A stretch of DNA of 64,000 bases, from assembly GCF_025264665.1 (NCBI RefSeq), contig NZ_CP073697.1, positions 558,001 to 622,000 of the forward strand, given 5' to 3'. The stretch comes from Edaphobacter flagellatus (GTDB taxonomy: Bacteria; Acidobacteriota; Terriglobia; Terriglobales; Acidobacteriaceae). This document shows, piece by piece, positions 25,908-34,947 of this stretch. Both the position numbers and the translations under genes were made by a program. The notes beneath the pieces are model-generated. The model worked only from the letters and a program-made list of their open reading frames with translations. It was not told where the DNA came from and searched no databases. Every line of letters begins with the position of its first letter. The stretch's first letter is position 1.

Positions 25908-26191
25908 TGTCTCTATTCTAAGCTGCCTGAATCAGGCGGCGTCCGGCGGGCCGCCTCCCTGGGTTATTTTGCGCAAAGTATTCCATTCAAACGGGTAATT
26001 TGGATGCTTACTGTGTTTTTCTTCTGGTACATCGGAGAATAAGGCTCCCCCTTTTCGGGGGCGGATGTGTCAAGTCTGCAGATTTTCTCTGCTTACGGCA
26101 TCCTGCAGAGAAATGCGGGTCTCCTCGGCTCGCCCGGAATGACATTCGCAGGGATACGCAGCGATCCGATCGATGGATGGATACGTTCGGT

Positions 26192-27115
26192 TCAGCCCAT
26201 GGAGCCGGTCAGTGAGCTGACGTGCTCCACATGATGCGAGGCGCACCATTTGCGCATGCCGTTGGCGATGTTTTCAACGGCGCGGGGGTCGGCGTAGCTT
26301 GCGGTTCCAACCTGCACGGCGGTTGCACCTGCCATCATGAACTCGATGGCGTCTTCGGCGCGGACGATTCCTCCCATACCGACGATGGGGATCTTTACGG
26401 CGCGAGCTACATCGTAGACCATGCGTACGGCGATCGGCTTGATGGCCGGGCCGGAGAGGCCGCCGGTGACGTTGGCGATCCTGGGCCGCCGGGTTTCGAT
26501 GTCGATGGCGAGCGAGACGAAGGTATTGACGAGCGAGACGGCATCGGCGCCTGCGTCGGCAGCGACGCGCGCCATCTGCGCGATGCTGGTGACGTTGGGA
26601 GAGAGCTTCACCATCAGCGGGCGATGCGCTGCTCCCCTGGTGCGCGAGACCAGCTCGTTGAGCAGTCCGGGGTCAACACCGAAGGCGATGCCTCCGTGGC
26701 TGGTGTTTGGGCAGCTCGCGTTGAGCTCGTACATCGCGATGCCTTCGGCATCGTTGAGGATGTGGATGACCTCAAGGCAGTCTTCGACGGTATAGCCGAA
26801 GATGTTGGCGATGACGACGGCTCCCTTCATCTGCCGGAGCTTCGGCAGTTTTTCTTCGACGAAGGCGCGCACCCCCATGTTCTGGAGGCCGATGGCATTC
26901 ATCATGCCTGCCGCCGTCTCGATGATTCGCGGGGTGGGATTGCCCTGCATCGGCTCGCGCGAGAGACCCTTGGTGACAAAGGCGCCGATGCGGTCGAGCG
27001 AGACGATCTCGTCGAACTCGACGCCGTAGCCAAAGGTGCCGCTGGCGGCGATCACTGGAGAGCGCAGCTCGACTCCGGCAACGTTGACGCGCATATCCGG
27101 TGCGGATGAACTCAC
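26192..27115 (-). CDS. pyrD: Dihydroorotate dehydrogenase, class 1B catalytic subunit
   Basis: 307 residues. It oxidises dihydroorotate to orotate in pyrimidine synthesis with FMN. Motifs include IAASGTFGYGVEF and KGLSREPMQGNPTPRI. The active-site loop ELNASCPNTSHGG carries a cysteine, as in class 1 cytosolic enzymes, rather than the serine of class 2. FMN contacts lie in PIVGMGGIVRAEDAIEFMMAGA. Class 1B enzymes normally pair with the Fe-S/FAD subunit PyrK, which is not encoded nearby. The start overlaps the end of the phosphatase gene by 4 nt, so the two are probably co-transcribed. Confidence 0.95.
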   Translation of the reverse strand: MSSSAPDMRVNVAGVELRSPVIAASGTFGYGVEFDEIVSLDRIGAFVTKGLSREPMQGNPTPRIIETAAGMMNAIGLQNMGVRAFVEEKLPKLRQMKGAVVIANIFGYTVEDCLEVIHILNDAEGIAMYELNASCPNTSHGGIAFGVDPGLLNELVSRTRGAAHRPLMVKLSPNVTSIAQMARVAADAGADAVSLVNTFVSLAIDIETRRPRIANVTGGLSGPAIKPIAVRMVYDVARAVKIPIVGMGGIVRAEDAIEFMMAGATAVQVGTASYADPRAVENIANGMRKWCASHHVEHVSSLTGSMG

Positions 27116-28794
27116 TTCACGGCCTCTTTTTGGGACGCGGCATGCACGGCTGAGATGCTGGTGTCGTGCTTCATCACCTGTGTCAGGATATGTCCTTCGA
27201 TGCTGGACGGCTGGTTGATGCGAAGGATGGATGCAAAGGTGGCAGCAATATCCACCGGCGCGACGCGATCGTGGTAGGTCCCGGGAATAAAGGGCGCTCC
27301 GAAGAAGTCGAGCGGGACGTGGCGGTCGTAGGCAAAGGAGGAATAGTGTGTCGCACCTGTCTCACCGCCTGGAAACTGGAATGCACCGAAGTTCATCCAG
27401 ATAGCCCAGCCGACGTAAGGCGAATAGCTGTGCAGGATGCGATTGCCCAGCTCAGTATTGGGGATCTCGCCGGTGCGCATTTTGGCGACGGGGTAGATCA
27501 CCGGCTCACCCAGTGGATCGGCTTCGCGTGCTGCGGGGACAGCGGCTTTGGAGCGCTTCACGGCGAGGCTTCCGTCGTTTGCCAGCAAAGTCTTGACCGC
27601 ATCTGCCGCGGCTTCTTCAGCATCGAGCTCACTGACGTGGAGCGATTCGAATGCTTTCTGGTTCAACTGGATATAGGGGTATTCTCCGCCGAGAACAAGC
27701 TTCTCTTTCGGTGCAGGCCACTTCTTTTCCAACTCTGTCTCCAGCGACTTGAGGAGAGCACCACTCTTGATTGCTGCAGAGGGCATCTGCGCATCGTTGG
27801 CTGCTTGCATCGTAGGCGCGACGCCGTGGTCGCCCGACAAGGCCACGATGACGTTCTGCAGGCCGACCTGTTTGTCGAGGAAGGTAAAGAAGTCGTTCAA
27901 GGAGATGTCTACGGCGTCGATCATCGCGCGCTGCTGCGGAGAGTCTGGCCCAACCTTGTGCCCGAGGATATCGGTATTGCTGATCGAGATGGTCAGCATG
28001 TCGGTTACGGCGCCTTTGCCGAGGTTCTCGTTTTTCACCAGAGCCTTGACGAAGTTCATCATGTACTGCACGGCGGCCGGTTTCTGGCCGACCTCTTCAT
28101 AGAAGTTGCCTGAAGGCACGCCTACGGCAGCGCGGGCTTTGGAGCGCTCGTCGCTTGCGTTGAAGGCCTTCGCCCACTCGGGAAGCTCGGACATCCAGTA
28201 GGTGGATGAGATAAAGGCACCGGAGTCGTGATCGGTCCAGAAGGCACCATTGGTGGCATGGCCTGAGGTCAGAATGGCAGCTCTGTCCTTGAAGGAGACA
28301 CCGAAGACTTTGGCGCGGCCCTGCGTTGCCAGCTTGAGCTCATCGCCGAGCGTAGAAGCTGCTTCGCGATGCGGGGAGGCTCCGGGAGAAACCTCGCCTC
28401 CGGCCGGCACACCCACCAGCTTGTAGCGCGTATCGCTGACGGAGCTGACAAGCTCCAGCTTGCCGTTTTCATCACGCTCCCACCATTCGTTGATGGGGAT
28501 TCTGTGTCCATCGGTGTAGCTGCCCGTGCCGATGGTCGAATGGCCAGCCGCAGTTACGAGGTTGGCATAGTCGTAATAGCAGTCTGTAAAGTGAGCGCCT
28601 TTTTTGAGGAAGAGATTGAACCCGTTCGGCGTCTTGAAGTCGTCCCGGTAACGGTCGAGATAATCGCCGCGGAACTGATCGATCACCAGCACAACAACCA
28701 GCTTTGGCGTGGCATGGTAAGCATCGGCGCGAGCAGGAGTCGCACCGGGCAGAGCAAGAGCGATAACAAGCAGAAGAGCAGTAAGGCTGCGCAT
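27112..28794 (-). CDS. Exported alkaline phosphatase / phosphodiesterase, PafA-like
   Basis: 560 residues with a signal peptide ending near ARADA. It belongs to the alkaline-phosphatase superfamily (type I phosphodiesterase fold). Asp39 in VLVIDQFRGDYL and the nucleophile Thr81 in LVTAAGHSTIGTG sit where the zinc ligand and catalytic threonine of PafA lie. Later metal ligands are in VALSGDHGVAPTM and ATHYSSFAYDRHVPL. It should release phosphate from monoesters in the periplasm. pyrD follows with a 4-nt overlap. The promoter region holds three direct CTTACAAA-type repeats at 28822-28847, which could be a regulator site, for instance for phosphate control. Confidence 0.9.
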   Translation of the reverse strand: MRSLTALLLVIALALPGATPARADAYHATPKLVVVLVIDQFRGDYLDRYRDDFKTPNGFNLFLKKGAHFTDCYYDYANLVTAAGHSTIGTGSYTDGHRIPINEWWERDENGKLELVSSVSDTRYKLVGVPAGGEVSPGASPHREAASTLGDELKLATQGRAKVFGVSFKDRAAILTSGHATNGAFWTDHDSGAFISSTYWMSELPEWAKAFNASDERSKARAAVGVPSGNFYEEVGQKPAAVQYMMNFVKALVKNENLGKGAVTDMLTISISNTDILGHKVGPDSPQQRAMIDAVDISLNDFFTFLDKQVGLQNVIVALSGDHGVAPTMQAANDAQMPSAAIKSGALLKSLETELEKKWPAPKEKLVLGGEYPYIQLNQKAFESLHVSELDAEEAAADAVKTLLANDGSLAVKRSKAAVPAAREADPLGEPVIYPVAKMRTGEIPNTELGNRILHSYSPYVGWAIWMNFGAFQFPGGETGATHYSSFAYDRHVPLDFFGAPFIPGTYHDRVAPVDIAATFASILRINQPSSIEGHILTQVMKHDTSISAVHAASQKEAVK

Positions 28795-28821
28795 TTGTTT
28801 TAGAGTACCTGCATTTCAATT

Positions 28822-28847
28822 CTTACAAACCTTACAAAGTCTTACAT
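28822..28847. promoter_or_regulatory. Three direct CTTACAAA-type repeats upstream of the phosphatase gene
   Basis: CTTACAAA at 28822 and 28831, and CTTACAT at 28841, one helical turn apart (9 and 10 bp), lie 28-53 nt upstream of the phosphatase start and about 59 nt before the divergent serS start. Evenly phased direct repeats are typical of OmpR/PhoB-type regulator sites. The assignment is inferred. Confidence 0.45.
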
Positions 28848-28905
28848 TTTTGTGCTCGATACGCTCCCTCTGCCCGGCCAAGGCAAAACCGCTAGAATAG
28901 AAACA

Positions 28906-30231
28906 ATGATCGATCTGGCATTTGTCCGGGCAAACCTGCCCGTTGTTGAGGAAAAACTGCGTGCCCGCGGCATGGACCCAGCCGCTGCTCTGGGCGATTT
29001 CGGCGCAATTGACCGTGAACGCCGCGAGGCTATTACACAGGTAGAGACGCTGAAGGCTCGCCGCAACAAGCTCACGGAAGAGATCGCACGGCTTCGCAAG
29101 TCGGGCGCGGACGCTTCGGCCCAGACGGAAGAGACTCGCACACTGAAGGCCGAGGTCGAAGCGCTGGAGTCTCGCGCGACGCTTGCCGACGAGCGGCTGC
29201 AGGGCATCCTGCAGACGATTCCGAATCTGCCGCAGGACGATGTTCCTTTGGGCACGGACGAGCATGGCAATCGCGAAGAGAAGCTCTGGGGCACGAAGCC
29301 TGCGTTTGATTTCACGCCGAAGCCGCACTGGGAGCTGGGCGAGGCGTTGAACATTCTGGACTTCAACCGAGCGGCCAAGGTTTCCGGCTCACGCTTCGTC
29401 ATTCACTTCGGCGCGGGGGCCAGGCTGGAGCGGGCGCTGGCGAATTTCATGCTCGACCTGCATACGCGCGAGCATGGATATACCGAGGTGCTGCCGCCTT
29501 ACATGGTCAATTCGAAGTCGCTGTTCGGCACGGGCCAACTGCCCAAGTTCGCCGAAGATCTTTTTCATTGCGACGATAAAGGGCCGTATACGCCGGGTGA
29601 GCTACAGGACGGCGATCACTGGCTGATTCCCACGGCCGAGGTGCCGGTCACGAATCTGCTTCGCGATGAGACGCTGGACGAGGGTCAGCTTTCGGTCTCC
29701 TGGTGCGCTTATACGCCGTGCTTCCGCTCCGAGGCGGGCAGCTATGGCAAGGACGTGCGTGGCATGATCCGCCAGCATCAGTTCCAGAAGGTTGAGCTGG
29801 TAAAGTTCACGACGCCGGCGAAGTCGAACGAGGAGCACGAAGCGCTGACGCGTCATGCGGAGACGGTGCTAGAGAAGCTGGGTCTTCCCTACCGGCGCAT
29901 GCTTCTGTGCACGGGCGACATGGGGTTTGCGTCCTCGAAGACCTACGATCTTGAGGTCTGGCTGCCGGGCCAGGGGCTTTATCGCGAGATCAGCTCCTGC
30001 TCCAACTTCCTCGACTTCCAGGCGCGGCGCGCGAATATCCGTTATCGCCCGGCAGGGGCGAAGAAGTCGGAGTATCTGCATACGCTTAACGGCTCCGGCC
30101 TGGCTGTGGGCCGCACGTACCTGGCGATTCTGGAGAACTACCAGCAGGCCGATGGATCGGTGCGCGTTCCGGAGGCTCTGGTTCCGTACATGAATGGCCA
30201 GACGGTTATCACAAAACAGGAGCATGCCTGA
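28906..30231 (+). CDS. serS: Seryl-tRNA synthetase
   Basis: 441 residues from ATG 28906 (MIDLAFVRANLPVVEEKLRA); the frame is open further upstream but the family N-terminus begins here. The N-terminal coiled-coil arm that binds tRNA-Ser spans about residues 30-110. Class II motif 2 is CFRSEAGSYGKDVRGMIRQHQF, residues about 272-293. The ATP-binding motif 3 region is GSGLAVGRTYLAILENYQ near residue 400. It charges tRNA-Ser (and tRNA-Sec where present). The stop overlaps the start of the next gene by one base (TGATG), so downstream translation is probably coupled. Confidence 0.97.
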   Translation: MIDLAFVRANLPVVEEKLRARGMDPAAALGDFGAIDRERREAITQVETLKARRNKLTEEIARLRKSGADASAQTEETRTLKAEVEALESRATLADERLQGILQTIPNLPQDDVPLGTDEHGNREEKLWGTKPAFDFTPKPHWELGEALNILDFNRAAKVSGSRFVIHFGAGARLERALANFMLDLHTREHGYTEVLPPYMVNSKSLFGTGQLPKFAEDLFHCDDKGPYTPGELQDGDHWLIPTAEVPVTNLLRDETLDEGQLSVSWCAYTPCFRSEAGSYGKDVRGMIRQHQFQKVELVKFTTPAKSNEEHEALTRHAETVLEKLGLPYRRMLLCTGDMGFASSKTYDLEVWLPGQGLYREISSCSNFLDFQARRANIRYRPAGAKKSEYLHTLNGSGLAVGRTYLAILENYQQADGSVRVPEALVPYMNGQTVITKQEHA

Positions 30232-30623
30232 TGCTCAAGACACTCAGCTCTTACTTCTGGTGGACCTATGAACGCGGCAGCATTCAGTACGACATTATGG
30301 TCTCACTGATTCTTCTCTTTCTCTTCGTCGGGCCGCGCTTTATCGACTTCAAGGACCGGCCGGTCGAGACGGTCGCCCTGCACTCGTCGGAGGTGCTGGT
30401 CAAAGAGGCAGGCATACATGGCGACACCAGCCGCTTTATGTATCAGATTCGTGCTGACGATATCCAGAAGGCCGTCGATGGCGATGCTACGGACTCTGCT
30501 CTGCGCGCGGCGATCATCCGCATTATTGAGCCCATCGCGGGCGAGGTGACGTTAGAGCGCTACGAGGTGGTTCGCGATGCTCAGGGGCACGTTATTGCCT
30601 ACAATGCATGGATCACGCGGTAA
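30231..30623 (+). CDS. Conserved membrane-anchored protein of unknown function
   Basis: 130 residues. One hydrophobic segment (IMVSLILLFLFVGPRFIDF, residues about 22-40) follows a short aromatic N-terminus (YFWWTYERGSIQYD). The remaining 90 residues should be periplasmic and contain an alpha/beta region (IEPIAGEVTLERYEVVRDAQ). No domain is recognised. It is coupled to serS by a TGATG junction and followed at 67 nt by a LolA-like gene, so it may help lipoprotein or envelope assembly. That role is only a guess from position. Confidence 0.75.
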   Translation: MLKTLSSYFWWTYERGSIQYDIMVSLILLFLFVGPRFIDFKDRPVETVALHSSEVLVKEAGIHGDTSRFMYQIRADDIQKAVDGDATDSALRAAIIRIIEPIAGEVTLERYEVVRDAQGHVIAYNAWITR

Positions 30624-30690
30624 GCACTATTTTGAATTCAAACCCATCCGCACCATCTGCATCTAACCTGTGCGGAGAGGAACGATACGA

Positions 30691-31362
30691 ATGAAGAAGA
30701 CCTTTCTTACCCTGTTGTTTGCTTATCTGCTCAGCCCCCTCGCAGCGTCCGCGCAGGTGAAGGCCGGCGAACTCGACGCGGTGCTGCGCCAGATGGATGC
30801 GGGCAGCGCGAAGTTCAAGACCGCCGAAGCTGACTTTCAATGGGACTTCTACGAGCGCGTCGTCAAAGAGACGACGACGCAGCATGGCACGATCTATTTC
30901 AAAAAAGACGGCACCAAGCTTGAGATGGGAGCCAAAGTTCTGCCTCCGCAGGCGAAGTTTGTCGCTTACAAGGATGGCAAGCTCAGCCTCTTCGATCCGG
31001 GGACGCACGACCTGAAGCTCTTTGCCGCAGGTCAGAACAAGGCCCAGTATGAGAGCTTGCTAACGCTGGGCTTCGGCGGCAGCGGCAGCGACCTGGCAAA
31101 GGCATGGACCATCACCGACCTGGGTAATGAGCAGCTCTCAGACGGAGCCAACACGGTCACCACGACGAAGCTCGATCTGGTGTCGAAGGATGCCAACGGG
31201 CGCAACATGTTTACGCACATCGTTATCTGGATCGATCCGGCGCGCGCCATCTCGCTCAAGCAGCAGTTTTTCACGCCTTCGGGAGACTACCGCACTGCGA
31301 TCTACACCAACATCCGCTACAACCAGCCGGTCAACGCCAAACCGTATCAGTTCAAAAAGTAG
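30691..31362 (+). CDS. Periplasmic lipoprotein carrier, LolA-like
   Basis: 223 residues from ATG 30691, which has GAGAGG about 8 nt upstream and opens a clean signal peptide (MKKTFLTLLFAYLLSPLAAS). The mature chain has the alternating beta pattern of LolA/LppX-type half-barrels: FKTAEADFQWDFYE, TQHGTIYFKKDGTKLEM, YKDGKLSLFDPGTHDLKLF, and a C-terminal ISLKQQFFTPSGDYRTAIYT strand. LolA carries lipoproteins from the inner to the outer membrane through the periplasm. Similarity is of the broad family type, so the exact substrate is uncertain. Convergent with the next gene, 12 nt away. Confidence 0.8.
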   Translation: MKKTFLTLLFAYLLSPLAASAQVKAGELDAVLRQMDAGSAKFKTAEADFQWDFYERVVKETTTQHGTIYFKKDGTKLEMGAKVLPPQAKFVAYKDGKLSLFDPGTHDLKLFAAGQNKAQYESLLTLGFGGSGSDLAKAWTITDLGNEQLSDGANTVTTTKLDLVSKDANGRNMFTHIVIWIDPARAISLKQQFFTPSGDYRTAIYTNIRYNQPVNAKPYQFKK

Positions 31363-31374
31363 TTTTTGACTGAA

Positions 31375-32754
31375 CTAGGTCAGCGGCTTCAAGTCTTCAA
31401 AGACTGTAGGAATGAGCTCTGACACCGTCGGGTGAATGTGCACCGAATGCGTGAGCAGTGTATAGGGTTGCTTCGCATACATCGCGGTCAAGATGCAGTG
31501 AACGGCCTCGTCTCCGCCGACGCCGAGGATCGACGCACCGAGAATCTGGCTGGTTTCGGCGTCCACTAACACCTTCATAAATCCCTGACTCTCGCCCTTT
31601 TCAACAGCGCGACCCACCTTTGTCATGGGGCGAAGGCCCATCAGCGCAGGCTTGCCTCGCTCGCGTACTTCGCGCTCCGTCATGCCGACCTGCCCGAGTG
31701 GAGGATCGATGTAGAGTCCGTGGACCGAAATCCTGTCGCTGACTTTGCGTGGCTCGTGATCGAGCAGGTTGGCGGCGACGATCTCAAAGTCGTTGTACGA
31801 GGTGTGGGTGAAGGCTCCGCGACCGTTGCAATCGCCTATCGCCCATACACCTTTCGCACTGGTCTCCAGCGTGTCATTGACAGGGATGAAGCCGTGCTTG
31901 TCGCGTACGACACCGACGGTTTCGAGGCCGAGATCGTCCGTATTCGGCGTCCGCCCCATGGCGAGCAGGATGTGGCTTCCGGCGATCTCGCGGCCCTCGC
32001 CTCCACAGTCCATGTGGATCGCAGGACGACCGTCCTTGTGGGCCAGACGAATGCAGTCAGAGCCCGTCTCCACGCGGATTCCCTCGGCTTCAAGAATCTT
32101 CCGAATCTCTGCAGAGACGTCGTCGTCCTCGTGGCTCACCAGCTTGGGCGCACGCTCGACAACGGTCACTTCGGCCCCGAAGCGCCGGAACATCTGGGCG
32201 AACTCCAGGCCGACATAGCTGCCGCCAACGACGATCAGGTGCTCCGGCAGGGTGCCCAGGTCGAGGATCGTCGTGCTGGTCAGATGCTCCACCTCGTGTA
32301 CCCCGGGCAGTTCAGGAATCGTCGGCCGGGCGCCGACATTGAGAAATATCTTCGGCGCATGGAGGATATCGTCATTCACCTGCATCGTCCCGGGCGCGAT
32401 GAAGCGCGCTGTACCGCGGAAGACCGTACATCCCTTCATGTTTTCCAGCCAGTTTTCGATCCCTGTACGGGACTTCATCACGATTGCGTCTTTGCGCTTT
32501 CGTACCTGGGCCAGATCGACCTTGCCCAGTGTCTGCGAAGGAAGCCCGTACTCCGCGGCTCGCTGGATTGCGCGTGCGGCATAGGCGCTGGCCACCATCG
32601 CCTTCGTCGGGGTACATCCGGCGTTGACGCAGGTGCCCCCGAACAACTTACGCTCGACCATGGCGACCTTCCAGCCTGCATCGGTGAGCCGACCTACGAG
32701 GGACGGGCCAGCCTGCCCAGCCCCGACAACAATGGCATCGAATGTATGCTCCAT
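31375..32754 (-). CDS. FAD pyridine-nucleotide disulfide oxidoreductase (MerA/Lpd-like)
   Basis: 459 residues. The N-terminal FAD-binding motif is VVGAGQAGPSL. The redox pair is Cys42/Cys47 in GGTCVNAGCTPTK, the CxxxxC form of dihydrolipoamide dehydrogenase and mercuric reductase. The NAD(P)H-binding motif is IVVGGSYVGLEFAQMFRRFG and the second FAD motif is GVWAIGDCNG. The C-terminal dimerisation domain ends with HIHPTVSELIPTVFEDL, with the catalytic His. It lacks the N-terminal metal-binding domain and the C-terminal Cys-Cys of true mercuric reductases, and no 2-oxoacid dehydrogenase genes lie nearby. It resembles the RclA/YkgC-type oxidoreductases, whose role is often stress related. Confidence 0.88.
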   Translation of the reverse strand: MEHTFDAIVVGAGQAGPSLVGRLTDAGWKVAMVERKLFGGTCVNAGCTPTKAMVASAYAARAIQRAAEYGLPSQTLGKVDLAQVRKRKDAIVMKSRTGIENWLENMKGCTVFRGTARFIAPGTMQVNDDILHAPKIFLNVGARPTIPELPGVHEVEHLTSTTILDLGTLPEHLIVVGGSYVGLEFAQMFRRFGAEVTVVERAPKLVSHEDDDVSAEIRKILEAEGIRVETGSDCIRLAHKDGRPAIHMDCGGEGREIAGSHILLAMGRTPNTDDLGLETVGVVRDKHGFIPVNDTLETSAKGVWAIGDCNGRGAFTHTSYNDFEIVAANLLDHEPRKVSDRISVHGLYIDPPLGQVGMTEREVRERGKPALMGLRPMTKVGRAVEKGESQGFMKVLVDAETSQILGASILGVGGDEAVHCILTAMYAKQPYTLLTHSVHIHPTVSELIPTVFEDLKPLT

Positions 32755-32849
32755 CCAGACCTCGCTTTTGCGCTTTCGTCGAGCAGTGGCCAGAATATCC
32801 CGACTTCCTAAGCTACGACAGGCAAGCCAATCTCATTTACGATAAATAG

Positions 32850-33803
32850 ATGACAAAACCGTCGAAGGTCGACCTTGTCGGCGTCGGGTTGAATGCCACG
32901 GACACTGTCATTCCCCTCCCTCACTTCCCTACCGCAGGCTCCAAGGTCGAGTTTGGCGCAGCGAAGATTCTACCGGGCGGCCAAGTCGCCTCGACCGTTG
33001 TGGCCTGCCAGATGTGGGGGCTGAGTACACGTTACGTCGGCAAGATCGGCGACGACAGCGCCTCGGACCTGCATCGCAGCGAATTCAATCGAACCGGCGT
33101 CGAAGCGCACCTGCTTACCGTTCCCAACTGTGCCAGCCAGCAGTCTTTTATTCTTGTGGATCGCGATGGCGAGCGCACGGTGCTGCATCGCCACGACGAT
33201 GCGCTCTCCTTGCATCCGGGCGACCTCAATCGCGAGTGGATCGTCAACGCACGCGCGCTGCACGTCGATGGATGGGACACTGCTGCTGCCACGCTGGCAG
33301 CCACGTGGGCTCGCGAAGCAGGCATCCCTGTCATCGCCGATCTGGATGAGCTCTATCCCGGCGTCGAACAGCTTCTTGAAAAGATCGATTACCTCATCGT
33401 CAGCCGCGACTTTCCGACCCGGCTTACGGGCGAGGCGGACCTGGAGACGGCATTACGGCGCATGCAGGCGCGCTTCGGCTCAACCCTGACGGCAGCGACA
33501 CTTGGCCATGAGGGTGTTCTTGCATGGGATGGGAAAAACATCCATCATGCTCCGGCCTATCGCGTGCCGGTTGCCGATACGACAGGTGCAGGTGACATCT
33601 TCCACGCCGGATTTATTTATGGATTGCTACAGGGCTGGCCGCTGGACCGGCAGCTCGATTTTGCTTGCGCAGCCGCGGCATTGAACTGTACGACCGTCGG
33701 AGCACGAGGCGGGATCAAGAGCGTCCGCGAGATTGAAGAGCTGGTTCAGAGCGGGACCCACTACCCCTCGGAGTTTGCTGCATCCAACTCAGTTACGCTT
33801 TAG
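32850..33803 (+). CDS. PfkB-family carbohydrate kinase
   Basis: 317 residues. The N-terminal substrate-binding region is VDLVGVGLNATDTVIPL with the family GG motif in ILPGGQVASTVVACQMWG. The C-terminal catalytic and anion-hole motif is DTTGAGDIFHAGF (residues about 242-254), with the base Asp near residue 248. PfkB kinases phosphorylate sugars or nucleosides such as ribose, fructose or adenosine. The substrate cannot be chosen here because no dedicated sugar pathway is adjacent. The stop overlaps the convergent hypothetical gene by 4 nt. Confidence 0.9.
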   Translation: MTKPSKVDLVGVGLNATDTVIPLPHFPTAGSKVEFGAAKILPGGQVASTVVACQMWGLSTRYVGKIGDDSASDLHRSEFNRTGVEAHLLTVPNCASQQSFILVDRDGERTVLHRHDDALSLHPGDLNREWIVNARALHVDGWDTAAATLAATWAREAGIPVIADLDELYPGVEQLLEKIDYLIVSRDFPTRLTGEADLETALRRMQARFGSTLTAATLGHEGVLAWDGKNIHHAPAYRVPVADTTGAGDIFHAGFIYGLLQGWPLDRQLDFACAAAALNCTTVGARGGIKSVREIEELVQSGTHYPSEFAASNSVTL

Positions 33804-34198
33804 CGCCAGCTTACGGCAAGATGCCAGCGCATATTGCGCTCACGCGTCTTCCTGAGCACGCGGCGGTAGTCCATCAACTCCGAGAAGATCTGCTCGCCCT
33901 CTGAGCCAAGCTGCTGCGGCTCGTTTTCAAGCGCCATAATCAAGGCTTCCACCGTGGCCAGTCCTTCATCGGCCGAATACCACTGCGGCGGCGGCAGCCT
34001 TTGCAGCAGCTCTCGATTACCCGCTCCCTCTTCGATCAGCAACGACATCGAGTTTTCGTCTGCGGAAAAAAACTCGATCAAAGGACGCACTCCCAGGCGC
34101 AAGGCAAGCTTTTCGACAGAATCCTCGTTCCGCGCCAACGCCCGGCCATTCACGAAGGTGTCGAACCCGGGATCTTCGCCTTCAACAACGATGTACAT
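33800..34198 (-). CDS. Small conserved hypothetical protein
   Basis: 132 residues from ATG 34198 (MYIVVEGEDPGFDTFVNG). The ATG at 34210 is another option, but its GAGGG is too close; from 34198 the same GAGGG is 12 nt away. The chain is acidic, without signal peptide or membrane helix, and contains RPLIEFFSADENSMSLLIEE and a C-terminal GEQIFSELMDYRRVLRK helix. I cannot name a function. It lies downstream of the response-regulator gene on the same strand, 86 nt apart. Confidence 0.7.
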   Translation of the reverse strand: MYIVVEGEDPGFDTFVNGRALARNEDSVEKLALRLGVRPLIEFFSADENSMSLLIEEGAGNRELLQRLPPPQWYSADEGLATVEALIMALENEPQQLGSEGEQIFSELMDYRRVLRKTRERNMRWHLAVSWR

Positions 34199-34284
34199 GG
34201 AGGCAGCCATCCCTCGCAGTGTACTTCTTCCTGCTGTGCGAAAAAACCCCCGCGGACATGCCTGAATCTCATCGTCCAACAGCT

Positions 34285-34947
34285 TTAGACTTCGCTTCTA
34301 AGCCATTCGGCGGAGTACTTTTCTATGGCGACTCGAACGAGCTGGCTTCGCGTTCTTACGCCGGCCTTGCCGAACAACTCCTGGATGACGGCCTTCACGG
34401 AAGTCTCGGAGACCTGCAGCCTGGCGGCGATTTCTTTGTTGGTAAGTCCGTCGAGAATATGGCGCAGTACCTGGTGTTGTCGCTCTGTCAGCGAGCGGAC
34501 GTTCTGTATTGGCTCCGCTTTTTCTGTGGTTCCGGCAATCAGCGTCTTCACAATCCCGGTATCCAGCCACATCTCGCCTTTGGCTACCTTACGGATCGCC
34601 TCGACCAACTGGCCTGTGCCGCTGTGTTTGAAGATGATCCCGGCAGCGCCTGCGTTGAGCGCAGCAAGCATCACGCTGTCTCGCATGCCCGCCGTCACCA
34701 TCAAGACTCTTACTGTGCTCTTGCGATGATGAAGCGTTTGAAGCAGCTCCGTTCCGAACTCTTCCCCCAGATCGTAGTCGAGCAAAAGTACATCGAAGAC
34801 TGCTTCCTGCAATAAGCGCAGCGCATCTGCAATTGTTGCGGCGTGTGCGGCAACCTGGATGCCCGGCTCAACCTCCAGAAGACGCACGAGGCTCTCTCGA
34901 AAAAGAGTGTGGTCATCGATCAAGAGAATGCGGATTGGATTACTCAT
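34285..34947 (-). CDS. Two-component response regulator, NarL/LuxR type
   Basis: 220 residues. The receiver domain covers residues 1-120, with the acidic pair Asp11-Asp12, the phosphorylation site Asp57 (DVLLLDYDLG) and the conserved Lys107 (GIIFKHSG). A LuxR-type helix-turn-helix follows at residues about 150-215 (SLTERQHQVLRHILDGLTNK and EIAARLQVSETSVKAVIQ). The start overlaps the kinase gene by 8 nt, which ties it to that sensor. It may control the divergent metal-efflux operon beyond the kinase, a common arrangement but not shown by sequence. Confidence 0.93.
   Translation of the reverse strand: MSNPIRILLIDDHTLFRESLVRLLEVEPGIQVAAHAATIADALRLLQEAVFDVLLLDYDLGEEFGTELLQTLHHRKSTVRVLMVTAGMRDSVMLAALNAGAAGIIFKHSGTGQLVEAIRKVAKGEMWLDTGIVKTLIAGTTEKAEPIQNVRSLTERQHQVLRHILDGLTNKEIAARLQVSETSVKAVIQELFGKAGVRTRSQLVRVAIEKYSAEWLRSEV

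Noticed and set aside
26047..26150. Possible REP-like repeat in the gap before purH (GGCTCGCCCGGAATGAC)
   Set aside because: It resembles scattered intergenic repeats, but only one copy is seen in this window, so it cannot be called a repeat here.
31375..32754. Mercuric reductase
   Set aside because: The CxxxxC redox site fits, but the C-terminal Cys pair and the N-terminal metal-binding domain are missing, and there is no mer operon.
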